DNA from: Eisenbergiella tayi | Lineage (GTDB): Bacteria; Bacillota; Clostridia; Lachnospirales; Lachnospiraceae | Assembly: GCF_001881565.1 (NCBI RefSeq) | Contig: NZ_MPDJ01000004.1 | Span: 616,163-680,162 of the forward strand | Direction: 5' to 3' | DNA length: 64,000 bases | In this document: in pieces, positions 22,939 to 31,029 of the stretch | Position numbering within the stretch: the first letter of the stretch is position 1 | Layout of the letters: every line of letters begins with the position of its first letter | Notes under the pieces: model-generated | What the model was told of the DNA's origin: nothing | The model's input: only the letters and a program-made list of their open reading frames with translations | Databases searched by the model: none | Translations under genes and position numbers: made by a program

Positions 22939-25743
22939 ATGTCGGATAATTTGAACTACCAACAGCTGAGCAGTGAATATAACCTGCTTATGAATGTTTT
23001 GGAGGTTAGCGTCAGCAAGCATTTGGCGGACGAACATTTCACATGTATTTGGGCAAATGACTATTATTATCAGATGATTCGCTATTCCAAAGAGGAATAT
23101 GAAGCCCGTTTCCACAACCATCCGGATGAGTTTTTTGCCAATAATCCGGAAGGGTGGCAGATAATAACGGAAAAGGTCAGGGCCTCCATAGCCAACCGGG
23201 AAAACAGCTGCACGGCATATATTCCCATGCTCTACCCCAACGGGGAAAAGTACTGGGTAAAGCTAAAGTCTGTTTACACCGATGAATACATAGACGGCTG
23301 CCGCGTTTCTTATACCACTATGACGGATATCACGGAAATGATGCAGACGCGCATGGAAAAAGAGCAGCATTTCCAGCGGGTTTTTGAACAGGTAAGCCAG
23401 GAACAGGATATGCTGATGAGCGCCCTGAATGTCAGCGTCAGCAAGCATCTGATGGACGAGCATTTCACCTGTATCAGGGCAAATGAATTTTACTACCGGC
23501 TGATTGGCTATACGAAAGAAGAATGCCATTCCATATTCCATGACCATGTGGATGAATTTTTTGCAAATAATCCGGACAGCTGGAATATCCTGCATAAAAA
23601 AATCGAAGCTACGATTGCAGATAATGATGACAGCTACAGTGCTTTTCTTCCCATGTACTATCCCAACGGCTCCGTCTATTGGGTTAAACTGGTGGGCTTT
23701 TTCACGGATGAATACATTGACGGCAGGCAGGTTACCTACGCCACCATGGTAAATGTAACCGACATGCTGCAGATACAAAAGGAACGCACCATTGCCTATG
23801 ACAACATTCCCGGGTTTATCGTAAAATACCGGGTTACCCCCGATTCCCTTTTAATGCTGGAAGCCAGCGACCGGATCGGGAACTTATTTGATGTGCAAGA
23901 TCCGTCCTCCACCGATCCTCTCCGCGTACTGGCGCCGGAAAGCCGGGAATTAATGCAGGAACAATTTTCTCATCTGCGCAGCAGGGAGCATTTTGAGGCA
24001 ACCCTGCATATGAAGGACAAATCCGATCATGATCGCTGGTTTCAGGCCAGCTTTTCCTGCATAGACACGATCGCTGCCGATCCTGTCTATCTGACGGTTT
24101 TTATCGACATTACCGATGTCACCGTACTGCGTGAACTCAGATGTAAGCTGGAAGAACGCACGGAAATGCTTAACAATGCGCTGGATAAGGCGGAAAAAGC
24201 AAACCTTGCGAAATCAGACTTTCTCTCCCGCATGAGCCATGATATCCGTACCCCTATGAACGCTATTGTTGGCATGACAAAAATCGCTTTTTCCCATATA
24301 AAGGAGCCGGAAAAAATGGAGGACTGTCTGAAGAAAATTGAGCTTTCAAGCCAGCATCTGCTGAGCCTGATCAATGATGTCCTGGATATGTCCAAAATCG
24401 AAAGCGGAAAAATTACGCCCAATATCGGCCCCATGCTTCTGACTGAGCTGATAGAGAATGTGGTCACCATCATGCAGCCTGATATTAAGGCCAAAAACCA
24501 GCAGTTCTCAGTCCGCCTGCAAAACGTAATACATGAAAATATCTACTGTGATGCGCTGCGGCTCAGACAGGCTTTTATCAATATCCTCTCCAATGCCTGC
24601 AAATTCACACCCGTGGGAGGTTCTATTGCCATGGATATTGAGGAATGCGCCGCAGAGGAGGCCGATCGCGCCGTTTATACTTTTACCTTTGCCGACACAG
24701 GAATCGGAATCAATCCGGAGTTTGTCGATAAAATATTTGATGCGTTTTCCCGTGAGTATGACAGCCGAATGGAACAGGCTGAAGGCACCGGTCTTGGAAT
24801 GGCTATAACGAAGAAAGTCATGGATATGCTGGGCGGTACTGTCTCTGTGGAAAGTCAGGTGGGCAGAGGAACGACCTTTACCGTAGTGCTTCCTGTCCGG
24901 GTAGGCCGAATAACACCGGCAGGCATACAGCTCCCCCACGCCAGAGTGTTGATTGCCGATGCGGACAGGGAGGTTTGTGAAAGCAGCTCCCGTTTTTTAG
25001 GAGAATGCGGAATTTCCGCGGACTGGGCGGTCTCCGGACATGAAGCTTTATCCAAAGCAGAGGAAGCCCACGCAAGCGGCAGGGATTACAGGGCCGTCAT
25101 ATTGGATGGGCAGCTTACGGATATCAGCGGTGTGGATACGGCCCGGCTCATTCGGGAAAAAACCGGGGATGCCTCGCCAATATTAGCTATATCGGCCTAT
25201 GATTGGTCAGACATAGAACCGGAGGCAAAAGCCGCAGGAGTCCGTGGCTTTCTGCAAAAACCTCTCTTTCGCTCCACTCTTGCCGCCAGCCTGAAAAAAT
25301 ATCTGCTGGATCAGGACGCGGATCAGACAGAGGATGTACAAAAGCAGAACTTTGATTTTACAGGAAAAACATTTTTGCTGGCAGATGACAATGAGCTGAA
25401 CCGTGAAATTGCGGAAGTGCTTCTCACATCCACCGGAGCCGTCATAGACTCTGTCTGCAACGGGCTCCAGTGTGTTGAAAAATTCACGGGATCTCCGGAG
25501 GGCTATTATGATCTGATTCTGATGGATATCCAAATGCCGCAGATGAACGGTTATACCGCCACGCAGAAAATACGGGAGCTATCCCGTTCCGATGCCCGGA
25601 CAGTGCCCATTTTAGCCATGACGGCGGATGCTTTTTCAGAAGATATCGAAGCGGCAATGGCGGTTGGAATGAACGCTCATTTGGCAAAGCCGCTGGATAT
25701 AAACCTTGTTATCCGTACGATTTCCAGATTTCTGAATCGATAA
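22939..25743 (+). CDS. Cytoplasmic hybrid sensor histidine kinase with duplicated PAS domains and two receivers
   Basis: A 934-residue protein without membrane segments. Two near-identical PAS-type domains open it: HLADEHFTCIWANDYYYQMI around residue 30 and HLMDEHFTCIRANEFYYRLI around 175. A more divergent PAS follows (~275-390). HisKA is FLSRMSHDIRTPMNAIVGMT near 430. HATPase_c has NILSNACKFTPVGG and GTGLGMAITKKVMDMLGG. Two receivers follow. The first has its Asp in AVILDGQLTDISGV. The second has ADDNELNR, LILMDIQMPQMNG and AMTADAF, and is the more canonical. The ribosome site is GAGGAGGAATACCCA. Transcription must pass through or start at the inverted-repeat region just upstream, so this gene is the natural target of any switch there. 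No output regulator is adjacent. Confidence 0.9.
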   Translation: MSDNLNYQQLSSEYNLLMNVLEVSVSKHLADEHFTCIWANDYYYQMIRYSKEEYEARFHNHPDEFFANNPEGWQIITEKVRASIANRENSCTAYIPMLYPNGEKYWVKLKSVYTDEYIDGCRVSYTTMTDITEMMQTRMEKEQHFQRVFEQVSQEQDMLMSALNVSVSKHLMDEHFTCIRANEFYYRLIGYTKEECHSIFHDHVDEFFANNPDSWNILHKKIEATIADNDDSYSAFLPMYYPNGSVYWVKLVGFFTDEYIDGRQVTYATMVNVTDMLQIQKERTIAYDNIPGFIVKYRVTPDSLLMLEASDRIGNLFDVQDPSSTDPLRVLAPESRELMQEQFSHLRSREHFEATLHMKDKSDHDRWFQASFSCIDTIAADPVYLTVFIDITDVTVLRELRCKLEERTEMLNNALDKAEKANLAKSDFLSRMSHDIRTPMNAIVGMTKIAFSHIKEPEKMEDCLKKIELSSQHLLSLINDVLDMSKIESGKITPNIGPMLLTELIENVVTIMQPDIKAKNQQFSVRLQNVIHENIYCDALRLRQAFINILSNACKFTPVGGSIAMDIEECAAEEADRAVYTFTFADTGIGINPEFVDKIFDAFSREYDSRMEQAEGTGLGMAITKKVMDMLGGTVSVESQVGRGTTFTVVLPVRVGRITPAGIQLPHARVLIADADREVCESSSRFLGECGISADWAVSGHEALSKAEEAHASGRDYRAVILDGQLTDISGVDTARLIREKTGDASPILAISAYDWSDIEPEAKAAGVRGFLQKPLFRSTLAASLKKYLLDQDADQTEDVQKQNFDFTGKTFLLADDNELNREIAEVLLTSTGAVIDSVCNGLQCVEKFTGSPEGYYDLILMDIQMPQMNGYTATQKIRELSRSDARTVPILAMTADAFSEDIEAAMAVGMNAHLAKPLDINLVIRTISRFLNR

Positions 25744-25780
25744 GAAGCGGCCTTGTTCAGCCGGAAAATATTATTTTTAA

Positions 25781-25827
25781 AGAGCTGATAATTCATTATG
25801 CAAAATGTGATTATCAGCTCTTTTTTT
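25781..25827 (+). terminator. Terminator of the hybrid kinase gene
   Basis: AGAGCTGATAAT pairs perfectly with ATTATCAGCTCT (12 bp) and runs into TTTTTTT, 38 bases after the stop. Confidence 0.92.
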
Positions 25828-25839
25828 CTTCACCGGCGG

Positions 25840-25869
25840 TAAGATGCTTTATTCCGGTATAAGATGCTT
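25840..25869 (+). promoter_or_regulatory. Direct repeats, probable LytTR operator
   Basis: TAAGATGCTT occurs at 25840-25849 and again at 25860-25869, a 20-base period, each with CGGT close before it. LytTR regulators bind paired direct repeats one or two helical turns apart. A TATACT -10 box (25911-25916) with a poor -35 lies 40 bases downstream, which fits an activator-dependent promoter for the LytTR gene. Confidence 0.55.
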
Positions 25870-25948
25870 CCCTGAAGGGCAAAGCGCACGTTTTTTCCAA
25901 AGTAATATGCTATACTATCTTTAGAACATATATACAGGAGGTATCTTA

Positions 25949-26392
25949 ATGAGAGTGGAAATTAAAGTGGAACCGGACTGCAGGGATCCATATGCCGTTC
26001 TGCATATCGCCAGGCTTACACCCTCCCTGCAGACTGCTGTAAGCTTTCTGGAAAGGGAGGGGGATGAAATCCTTTTTTCCGCCCAGCGGGATGGAAAAAC
26101 CTATCTTCTGGATCCGGATACCATAGACCTGATCCGCACGGAAGGCCGGGAGCTTGTTCTTTATGACAGGCAGAAAAAACGGTTTCTTCTCAGCAGGCCG
26201 CTGTATGAGCTGGAAAAGCAGCTCGGCAGCAGTTTTGTAAGGATTTCCAAATCAGCCATCGTCAATATACGGCAGATCAGCCATGTAGAGGCCTCCTTTA
26301 ACGGTACCATGGAGCTGGTGATGAAAAATGGTGCGGAGGAAGTGATAACCAGAAGCTACCGGAAACAATTCAAAGAACGATTGGGGGTATGA
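25949..26392 (+). CDS. LytTR DNA-binding regulator (stand-alone)
   Basis: A 147-residue protein without a receiver domain. The C-terminal ~95 residues are a LytTR domain: LDPDTIDLIRTEGRELVLYD, LEKQLGSSFVRISKSAIVNI and MELVMKNGAEEVITRSYRKQ. The N-terminal ~45 residues are variable. The ribosome site is AGGAGG. Its stop overlaps the start of the DUF3021 membrane protein gene by four bases, the usual pair in which the membrane partner modulates the LytTR protein. Direct repeats upstream suggest autoregulation. Confidence 0.9.
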   Translation: MRVEIKVEPDCRDPYAVLHIARLTPSLQTAVSFLEREGDEILFSAQRDGKTYLLDPDTIDLIRTEGRELVLYDRQKKRFLLSRPLYELEKQLGSSFVRISKSAIVNIRQISHVEASFNGTMELVMKNGAEEVITRSYRKQFKERLGV

Positions 26393-26847
26393 ATATGAAA
26401 AAAACAATGATTAAAGCAGTTAAATATTTATATTGGGGAATTTCCTGGGGCTGTACCTTTTTTGTCCTAATATGCCTCGTACTTTATCTTATGGGCGGAA
26501 GCGCTTATCTGGAGCAAATCATGGAGCAGTTTCCCAAACAGGCATTAGGTTCCGTTATCGTAGGAATCGCATGCGGAAGCACAAGTATTGTATATACCAT
26601 GGAAAAGCTTTCCCGCAGCCTTCAGATTCTGATTCATTTCACGGTGGGCCTGGGAGTCTATTTTCTTACCGCCCTTTATCTGGAATGGATCCCCAGGCAG
26701 TTAAGCTGGAGCCTTGCCGCCTTTTTTGCCGTCGGGATCCTGAGTTTTATCGTGATATGGGCGCTCTTCTATCTCTATAATAAAAATGAGGCCCAAAAAT
26801 GGAATCAACGGCTGAAAGAACTGGAAAAGGAAGGCAGAGAGGTATAA
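26389..26847 (+). CDS. DUF3021 membrane protein, partner of LytTR regulator
   Basis: A 152-residue protein with four membrane helices: ISWGCTFFVLICLVLYLMGG, a second around residue 50-70, VYFLTALYLEWIP, and FFAVGILSFIVIWALFYLYN. A basic tail is KNEAQKWNQRLKELEKEG. The pattern is that of DUF3021 proteins. In streptococci these pair with LytTR regulators and inhibit them (the HdrRM/BrsRM type; those partners have different lengths). The start overlaps the LytTR stop; the second Met (26395) is an alternative start. Confidence 0.85.
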   Translation: MNMKKTMIKAVKYLYWGISWGCTFFVLICLVLYLMGGSAYLEQIMEQFPKQALGSVIVGIACGSTSIVYTMEKLSRSLQILIHFTVGLGVYFLTALYLEWIPRQLSWSLAAFFAVGILSFIVIWALFYLYNKNEAQKWNQRLKELEKEGREV

Positions 26848-26849
26848 AC

Positions 26850-27722
26850 ATGAACTGGCATTTAGAAAAAAAGGTACGTAATAATCCTGCGGCAAGAAAA
26901 GCATTTAATGAACTGGCGATACAGGTTTTTCAGCTTTCCTTTGAAAGCTGGTATGAAAACGGCTACTGGACGGATGCCTACATCCCCTATACCCTTATGG
27001 ACGGGGATACAGCCGCTGCCAATATTTCCGTAAACACAATGAAAACAATCTGGAACGGGCAAATAAAAAATTATATCCAGCTTGGTACGGTAATGACAGC
27101 CCCGTCCTGCCGGAAGCAGGGGCTGTCACGCTTTCTGCTGGAGGAAATAAAGAAAGACTGGGAAGGGCGCTGTGACGGTATGTATCTCTTTGCCAACAAC
27201 ACCGTTCTTGACTTCTATCCCAGATTTGGATTCAGCAGGCAGGAACAGTATCAGTGCAGCCTCCCTGTCCTCCCCCAAAAAGGAGTGATACGGAAACTCT
27301 CCATGGACAAACCGGAAGATCGCCGTATATTGAAAGAGCATTACCAAATGTCCAATCCGTTCTCGCTTCTGCCCATGCTGGATAACTATCCGCTTTTAAT
27401 GTTCTATCTTCGTTCCTTCCTTAAAGACTGTGTTTATTATCTGCCAAAATACGATGCTGTTGCCGTTGTGGAAAAGGCAGAGGAAGAAAATACCATGATC
27501 TGCCATGATATTTTCTGCAGAGCAGATGTAAATTTCCGGGAGATTCTGAATTTTCTGTCTTTCCCGGATACAAAAAGGGTCATTCTTGAATTTACTCCAA
27601 AAGAGACCACAGACTGCGTACAGACTCCTCTGGATGATGACGGCACTCTGTTCTTCCTTACAAAAGAAGACAATCCGTTTCAGCAGCAAAAGCTGCGCTT
27701 CCCCGGATTGTCCCATGCATAA
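26850..27722 (+). CDS. GNAT-family N-acetyltransferase
   Basis: A 290-residue protein. The N-terminal half is a GNAT domain: IKNYIQLGTVMTAPSCRKQG followed by LSRFLLEEI gives the acetyl-CoA pyrophosphate-binding motif A, and CDGMYLFANNTVLDFYPRFG completes motif B. The C-terminal ~130 residues (VIRKLSMDKPEDRRILKEHY on) look like the second lobe found in Eis-like two-domain acetyltransferases. I start at 26850, ten bases after GAGAGG; it overlaps nothing of the DUF3021 gene and is separated from its stop by two bases, so it belongs to the LytTR operon. The acetyl acceptor is unknown. Confidence 0.85.
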   Translation: MNWHLEKKVRNNPAARKAFNELAIQVFQLSFESWYENGYWTDAYIPYTLMDGDTAAANISVNTMKTIWNGQIKNYIQLGTVMTAPSCRKQGLSRFLLEEIKKDWEGRCDGMYLFANNTVLDFYPRFGFSRQEQYQCSLPVLPQKGVIRKLSMDKPEDRRILKEHYQMSNPFSLLPMLDNYPLLMFYLRSFLKDCVYYLPKYDAVAVVEKAEEENTMICHDIFCRADVNFREILNFLSFPDTKRVILEFTPKETTDCVQTPLDDDGTLFFLTKEDNPFQQQKLRFPGLSHA

Positions 27723-27750
27723 CGGTGCCTCGGCGCCGTTTTCTTTATTT
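27721..27750 (+). terminator. Terminator between converging genes
   Basis: ACGGTGC-CTCG-GCGCCGT forms a short GC stem followed by TTTTCTTTATTT just past the acetyltransferase stop. Confidence 0.75.
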
Positions 27751-27761
27751 ATATGGCGGCT

Positions 27762-29156
27762 TTACCTCCAGTTTTTCCGAAGTCCCTTGGGATAATGGTT
27801 TTTCATAATCCCTCCTGCCAGTTTTCCCCATCCGATACTGTAGCCGTCAACAGTTATCAGATACCAGCCCTTTTCACCGGTTAAAGGAAACGTTTCCCCG
27901 TTCAGCCAGGCAAATGCAGGGCCGTAATCTTTGTTTTCTTCCCCGGAAACCAGTTCCGCAGACAGACATACCTCATCTGGCTTCAGGGCCAGCGCCAGCG
28001 CATGCGACGGCTCAAACCTGTTCTTTTTCATCGTCCCCAGATGCAGTCCGGGCCGCAGCACCTTCAGCCCCTTCAGGGAAGGCATTCCCGGAGGGAGCAA
28101 ATAAAGCTGTTCACCGAAGAAAAGATAATTGCCTCCCTGCCAGCCTTTCAGGGATTGTGATGCAAACGTGAGGAATTCCCCGCATTCTTTTTCTGAAGCC
28201 CCTCTGTTTCCGTCCTTCCGGAGCGGTAAAGAAGAGATATCCGAAAGTGTCCCTTCTTTTCTCAGGACTGCCAGAAAATGTCCTTCTCCCTTCAGCTTAT
28301 GAGGCCACAGCCGCATGGTAGCCTCTATTCCCGGAGCAGGCTCCGGTATCCAGTCCGGCCTTCCCGGGGAAAAGCATTCCGGCTTCCCGGGCTTCACTAT
28401 GGAAAACGCCGGATACCGCTTCAGGAAACGGCTGATTGTCCCTTCATTTTCCTGCGGGGCAAAGGTACACGTAGAGTATACCAGCAGCCCTCCATTTTGC
28501 AGCATCTGCGCGGCGCTGTCCAGAATGGTATCCTGCCTCTCCGCGCACAGCTCCACATTCTCAGGGCTCCATTCCCCGCAGGCCTCTTCGTTCTTCCGGA
28601 ACATTCCTTCTCCCGAGCAGGGCGCATCTACCAGGACTTTATCAAAAAAACCGGCAAACCGTTCCGCCAGCCTCTCCGGCGTCTCATTGGTCACCACCGC
28701 ATTCCGGATTCCCATACGCTCTATGTTTTCCGACAGGATCCTGGCTCTGGCCGGATGGATTTCATTACACACCAGAATTCCCTGCCCCTTCATGGCCGCC
28801 GCCAGCTGGGTACTCTTTCCTCCGGGCGCGGCACACAGATCCAGAATGCGCTCTCCCGGACGGGCATCGGCAAATGCCGCCGGGGCCATTGCACTGGGCT
28901 CCTGTATATAATAAACACCGGCCTCATGAAGAGGATGCCTGCCCGGCTGCGCCGTCCCCTCATAATAAAAACCCGTTTCCGTCCATGGCACCGGACTGAG
29001 CGAAAAAGGCGCTTTCTTCAAAAACCCCTCTGTTTCCGCCTTAAGTGTATTGATCCGAAGCCCCTGATGCCGCTCTTCCCTGAGCGTCTCATAAAAAGCT
29101 TCATATTCCTCTCCAAGCATTTCCTGCATTCGTATGATAAACTTCTCCGGAAACAT
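27762..29156 (-). CDS. RsmF/NOL1-type rRNA (cytosine-C5) methyltransferase
   Basis: A 464-residue RsmB/RsmF-family enzyme that methylates cytosines of 16S rRNA or tRNA with SAM. It has the N1 segment (GLRINTLKAET), ILDLCAAPGGKSTQLAA for SAM binding, VLVDAPCSGEGMFRKNEEA with the release cysteine, and LLVYSTCTFAPQENEG with the catalytic cysteine. The C-terminal region from ~310 carries an RNA-binding tail with FFGEQLYLLPPGMPSLKGLK typical of the RsmF/YebU subgroup. The start at 29156 lacks a strong ribosome site but is the conserved MFPEKFIIRM beginning. Substrate position is not inferable. Confidence 0.88.
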   Translation of the reverse strand: MFPEKFIIRMQEMLGEEYEAFYETLREERHQGLRINTLKAETEGFLKKAPFSLSPVPWTETGFYYEGTAQPGRHPLHEAGVYYIQEPSAMAPAAFADARPGERILDLCAAPGGKSTQLAAAMKGQGILVCNEIHPARARILSENIERMGIRNAVVTNETPERLAERFAGFFDKVLVDAPCSGEGMFRKNEEACGEWSPENVELCAERQDTILDSAAQMLQNGGLLVYSTCTFAPQENEGTISRFLKRYPAFSIVKPGKPECFSPGRPDWIPEPAPGIEATMRLWPHKLKGEGHFLAVLRKEGTLSDISSLPLRKDGNRGASEKECGEFLTFASQSLKGWQGGNYLFFGEQLYLLPPGMPSLKGLKVLRPGLHLGTMKKNRFEPSHALALALKPDEVCLSAELVSGEENKDYGPAFAWLNGETFPLTGEKGWYLITVDGYSIGWGKLAGGIMKNHYPKGLRKNWR

Positions 29157-29229
29157 ATTTTCGTTCCTTTCCTTCGTATAATCTCCAAAAGAAACTTTAT
29201 CAGATTTTCATTTCAAATTCCAGTAGAAA

Positions 29230-29922
29230 TTACAATACAAATAAAAGGAACAGCAAAACATAGGTCCATTTCAGGTTTCTGTTCAGCAACAGATAAAGAG
29301 AACCGAACAAAAGGCCAATCACCACGCCTTCCAGGCCTATAGCCAGGTTACCTTTGGTGAAAATATGGGCAAGTCCCCAGGTCAGCCCCAAAATAATGCC
29401 CCCATAAGGTATTTTCCTGTTTTTAAACCAGGTTTCAAAGGCAATCTGGGCAAATACAAGAATCAGGGTGAAAAGAGCGGTTTCGAACATATAGTATATG
29501 TATTGGAAAAGGAACAAAAGCGGCCCGCGGCTCTTCCATTCCATATAAACCTTAAAGCCTCCCCAATCCATGACGGAGGTGATGATTTTGCAGGCTGACC
29601 CTGCGATCACAAGCCCCCATTGCCAGAGCTTTACCGACCGGAGGCTTTCTGTGCCGTCCCCGTCACGTTTTATCAGCTTCAGACCATAATTTTTATCCGC
29701 CGACCAAAGCAGATAGCCCGCCACGCTTCCCCATATAATACATGTGATGCACCAGTGCAGCACCGACTGCCAGGTATTCCACTGTTCCATTGTTCTTCCA
29801 TAAATCATAGGTTCCAGCCAGAAAGCCAGAAGTACCTCCAGGCCGAGACCCGCAAAAGCATCCAGACTCAGACTTAATATGAGCCATCCTTTTTTTCTTT
29901 CAGTCATCCTTTTTTTCATCAT
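29230..29922 (-). CDS. Multi-helix membrane protein (CPBP-like)
   Basis: A 230-residue protein with about seven hydrophobic segments (AGLGLEVLLAFWLEPMIYG, LHWCITCIIWGSVAGYLLW, and others). The C-terminal part has AQIAFETWFKNRKIPYGGII and LGLTWGLAHIFTKGNLAIGL. The E...W/H pattern resembles CPBP intramembrane proteases, but no EExxxR motif is visible, so this is uncertain. It overlaps the preceding small membrane protein gene by 23 bases, so it is in the LytTR operon that reads leftward from 30.8 kb. A drug-tolerance or lipid-related role is typical for genes controlled by such modules; this is inference. Confidence 0.7.
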   Translation of the reverse strand: MMKKRMTERKKGWLILSLSLDAFAGLGLEVLLAFWLEPMIYGRTMEQWNTWQSVLHWCITCIIWGSVAGYLLWSADKNYGLKLIKRDGDGTESLRSVKLWQWGLVIAGSACKIITSVMDWGGFKVYMEWKSRGPLLFLFQYIYYMFETALFTLILVFAQIAFETWFKNRKIPYGGIILGLTWGLAHIFTKGNLAIGLEGVVIGLLFGSLYLLLNRNLKWTYVLLFLLFVL

Positions 29923-30340
29923 TATCCGTTCTTAACTCCTCAAGAATTTTATTTGCTTTTTTGATTTCTCTGAAAAGGGACATATAATAGATCCCTGCCA
30001 GAATAATATAGGGGATTGTAAAAGATAAAAACATATCCCGGTAAGCATGTTTCCCTAAAACACCGAAATGTCCGTATATCCACAGGAAAAGCATAATGGC
30101 GCCCAAAATCACCAGATATTGCCCCAGAATCACCAGAGGCAGCGGAAATCTGTCCAGCCTGTAATGCTGGGATAAAACAAAGGTGGCCGCAAGGGAAACT
30201 ACAAACATGAAAATAAAATTCATTTGATCTATTCCCCATTTGTAATGCGTGAAAGCCTCCAGGAGGATTTTCCCGATGGAAAGCATAGCATACACTTCAC
30301 AAACAGTAGCAAAGTAATTTTTTCTGTCAATTATTTTCAT
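29900..30340 (-). CDS. Four-helix membrane protein, partner of LytTR regulator
   Basis: A 146-residue protein with four helices (FATVCEVYAMLSIGKILLEA, MNFIFMFVVSLAATFVL, PLVILGQYLVILGAIMLFLW, and FLSFTIPYIILAGIYYMSLF) and a charged cytoplasmic tail (ELRTDNDEKKDD). Its size and pairing equal DUF3021-type partners, although the sequence is more divergent (DUF6608-like is possible). It starts at 30340, overlapping the LytTR stop by four bases. Confidence 0.75.
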   Translation of the reverse strand: MKIIDRKNYFATVCEVYAMLSIGKILLEAFTHYKWGIDQMNFIFMFVVSLAATFVLSQHYRLDRFPLPLVILGQYLVILGAIMLFLWIYGHFGVLGKHAYRDMFLSFTIPYIILAGIYYMSLFREIKKANKILEELRTDNDEKKDD

Positions 30341-30786
30341 TTCTGCATTCTCCTTTCTTTGATGAACTGAAGAAATTCGTTTTTATACGACCGGTTCAGC
30401 ACTACCTTTTCCCCATTATCCAAAAGCAGCTGCATCCGCATATTCATATCCGCCGTCAGCTGACGAACCTTGTAAACATTCACCGCCGCTGATTTGCTGA
30501 TACGCACGAATCCCAGAGAGCCAAACCGCTCCACCGCGGACTGTATGCCAATCTCCACCTGGTATACCTCTTCCTTCAGACAGGCGAAGCATTTCCGGTC
30601 CACTGTCTCAAAATAATAAATTTCCTCCGGAGACAGACAGGCCTGCACTCCCTCCCGTTTTCCCCAAAGCGTGTTTCCGCTTTCCGTCAAAGCCAGGATT
30701 CTCCTGATTTCATCATTATATTCCCTGTAATGGACGTCCACATAATCTTCTTCAAGCCCGGGCTCCCGGAACTGATTGACCTTCAT
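30337..30786 (-). CDS. LytTR DNA-binding regulator (stand-alone), second module
   Basis: A 149-residue regulator without a receiver. The LytTR domain runs from about residue 50: LSPEEIYYFETVDRKCFACL, GSLGFVRISKSAAVNVYKVR and MQLLLDNGEKVVLNRSYKNE. It is a diverged paralogue of the LytTR protein at 25.9 kb. The gene leads a three-gene operon with two membrane proteins. A good promoter and a 21-base-period direct repeat lie upstream. Confidence 0.9.
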   Translation of the reverse strand: MKVNQFREPGLEEDYVDVHYREYNDEIRRILALTESGNTLWGKREGVQACLSPEEIYYFETVDRKCFACLKEEVYQVEIGIQSAVERFGSLGFVRISKSAAVNVYKVRQLTADMNMRMQLLLDNGEKVVLNRSYKNEFLQFIKERRMQK

Positions 30787-30827
30787 ACTGTTTCCACCTT
30801 TGTTTCAATTCTGCCGGCTACCCTATG

Positions 30828-30855
30828 ATTATAGCAGACACTTTCGTTCCTGCAA
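30828..30855 (-). promoter_or_regulatory. Promoter of the second LytTR operon
   Basis: TTGCAG (30850-30855), a 16-base spacer and TATAAT (30828-30833) on the minus strand, about 40 bases before the LytTR start. Confidence 0.75.
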
Positions 30856-30860
30856 TACCG

Positions 30861-30890
30861 TAATGCGCAAACTGCATCTCAGAGTGCGCG
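30861..30890 (-). promoter_or_regulatory. Direct repeats upstream of the second LytTR promoter
   Basis: On the minus strand GCGCAC and GCGCAT stand 21 bases apart (plus-strand ATGCGC at 30863-30868 and GTGCGC at 30884-30889), just upstream of the -35 box. Spacing matches paired LytTR half-sites, and the arrangement mirrors that at 25.84 kb although the sequence differs. Confidence 0.5.
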
Positions 30891-30937
30891 ATCTACATTC
30901 TGCTGCAGGAACCAAATCTGTTTTTCCTGCCTTCTCA

Positions 30938-31016
30938 CAAAAAAAGACCGGGGCAAGCCTCCGGAGGTTCCCGAGCCCATACGGGCGGGAAGCCATCCGG
31001 ATTTCCTCAGTCTTTT
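30938..31016 (-). terminator. Branched terminator of the MMPL/GLUG operon
   Basis: On the minus strand AAAAGAC closes with GTCTTTTTTT. Inside it TTCCCGCCCGTATGGG is completed by CTCGGGAA and forms a hairpin. It lies a few bases past the giant surface-protein gene. Confidence 0.7.
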
Positions 31017-31029
31017 CCGGCTTATGATT

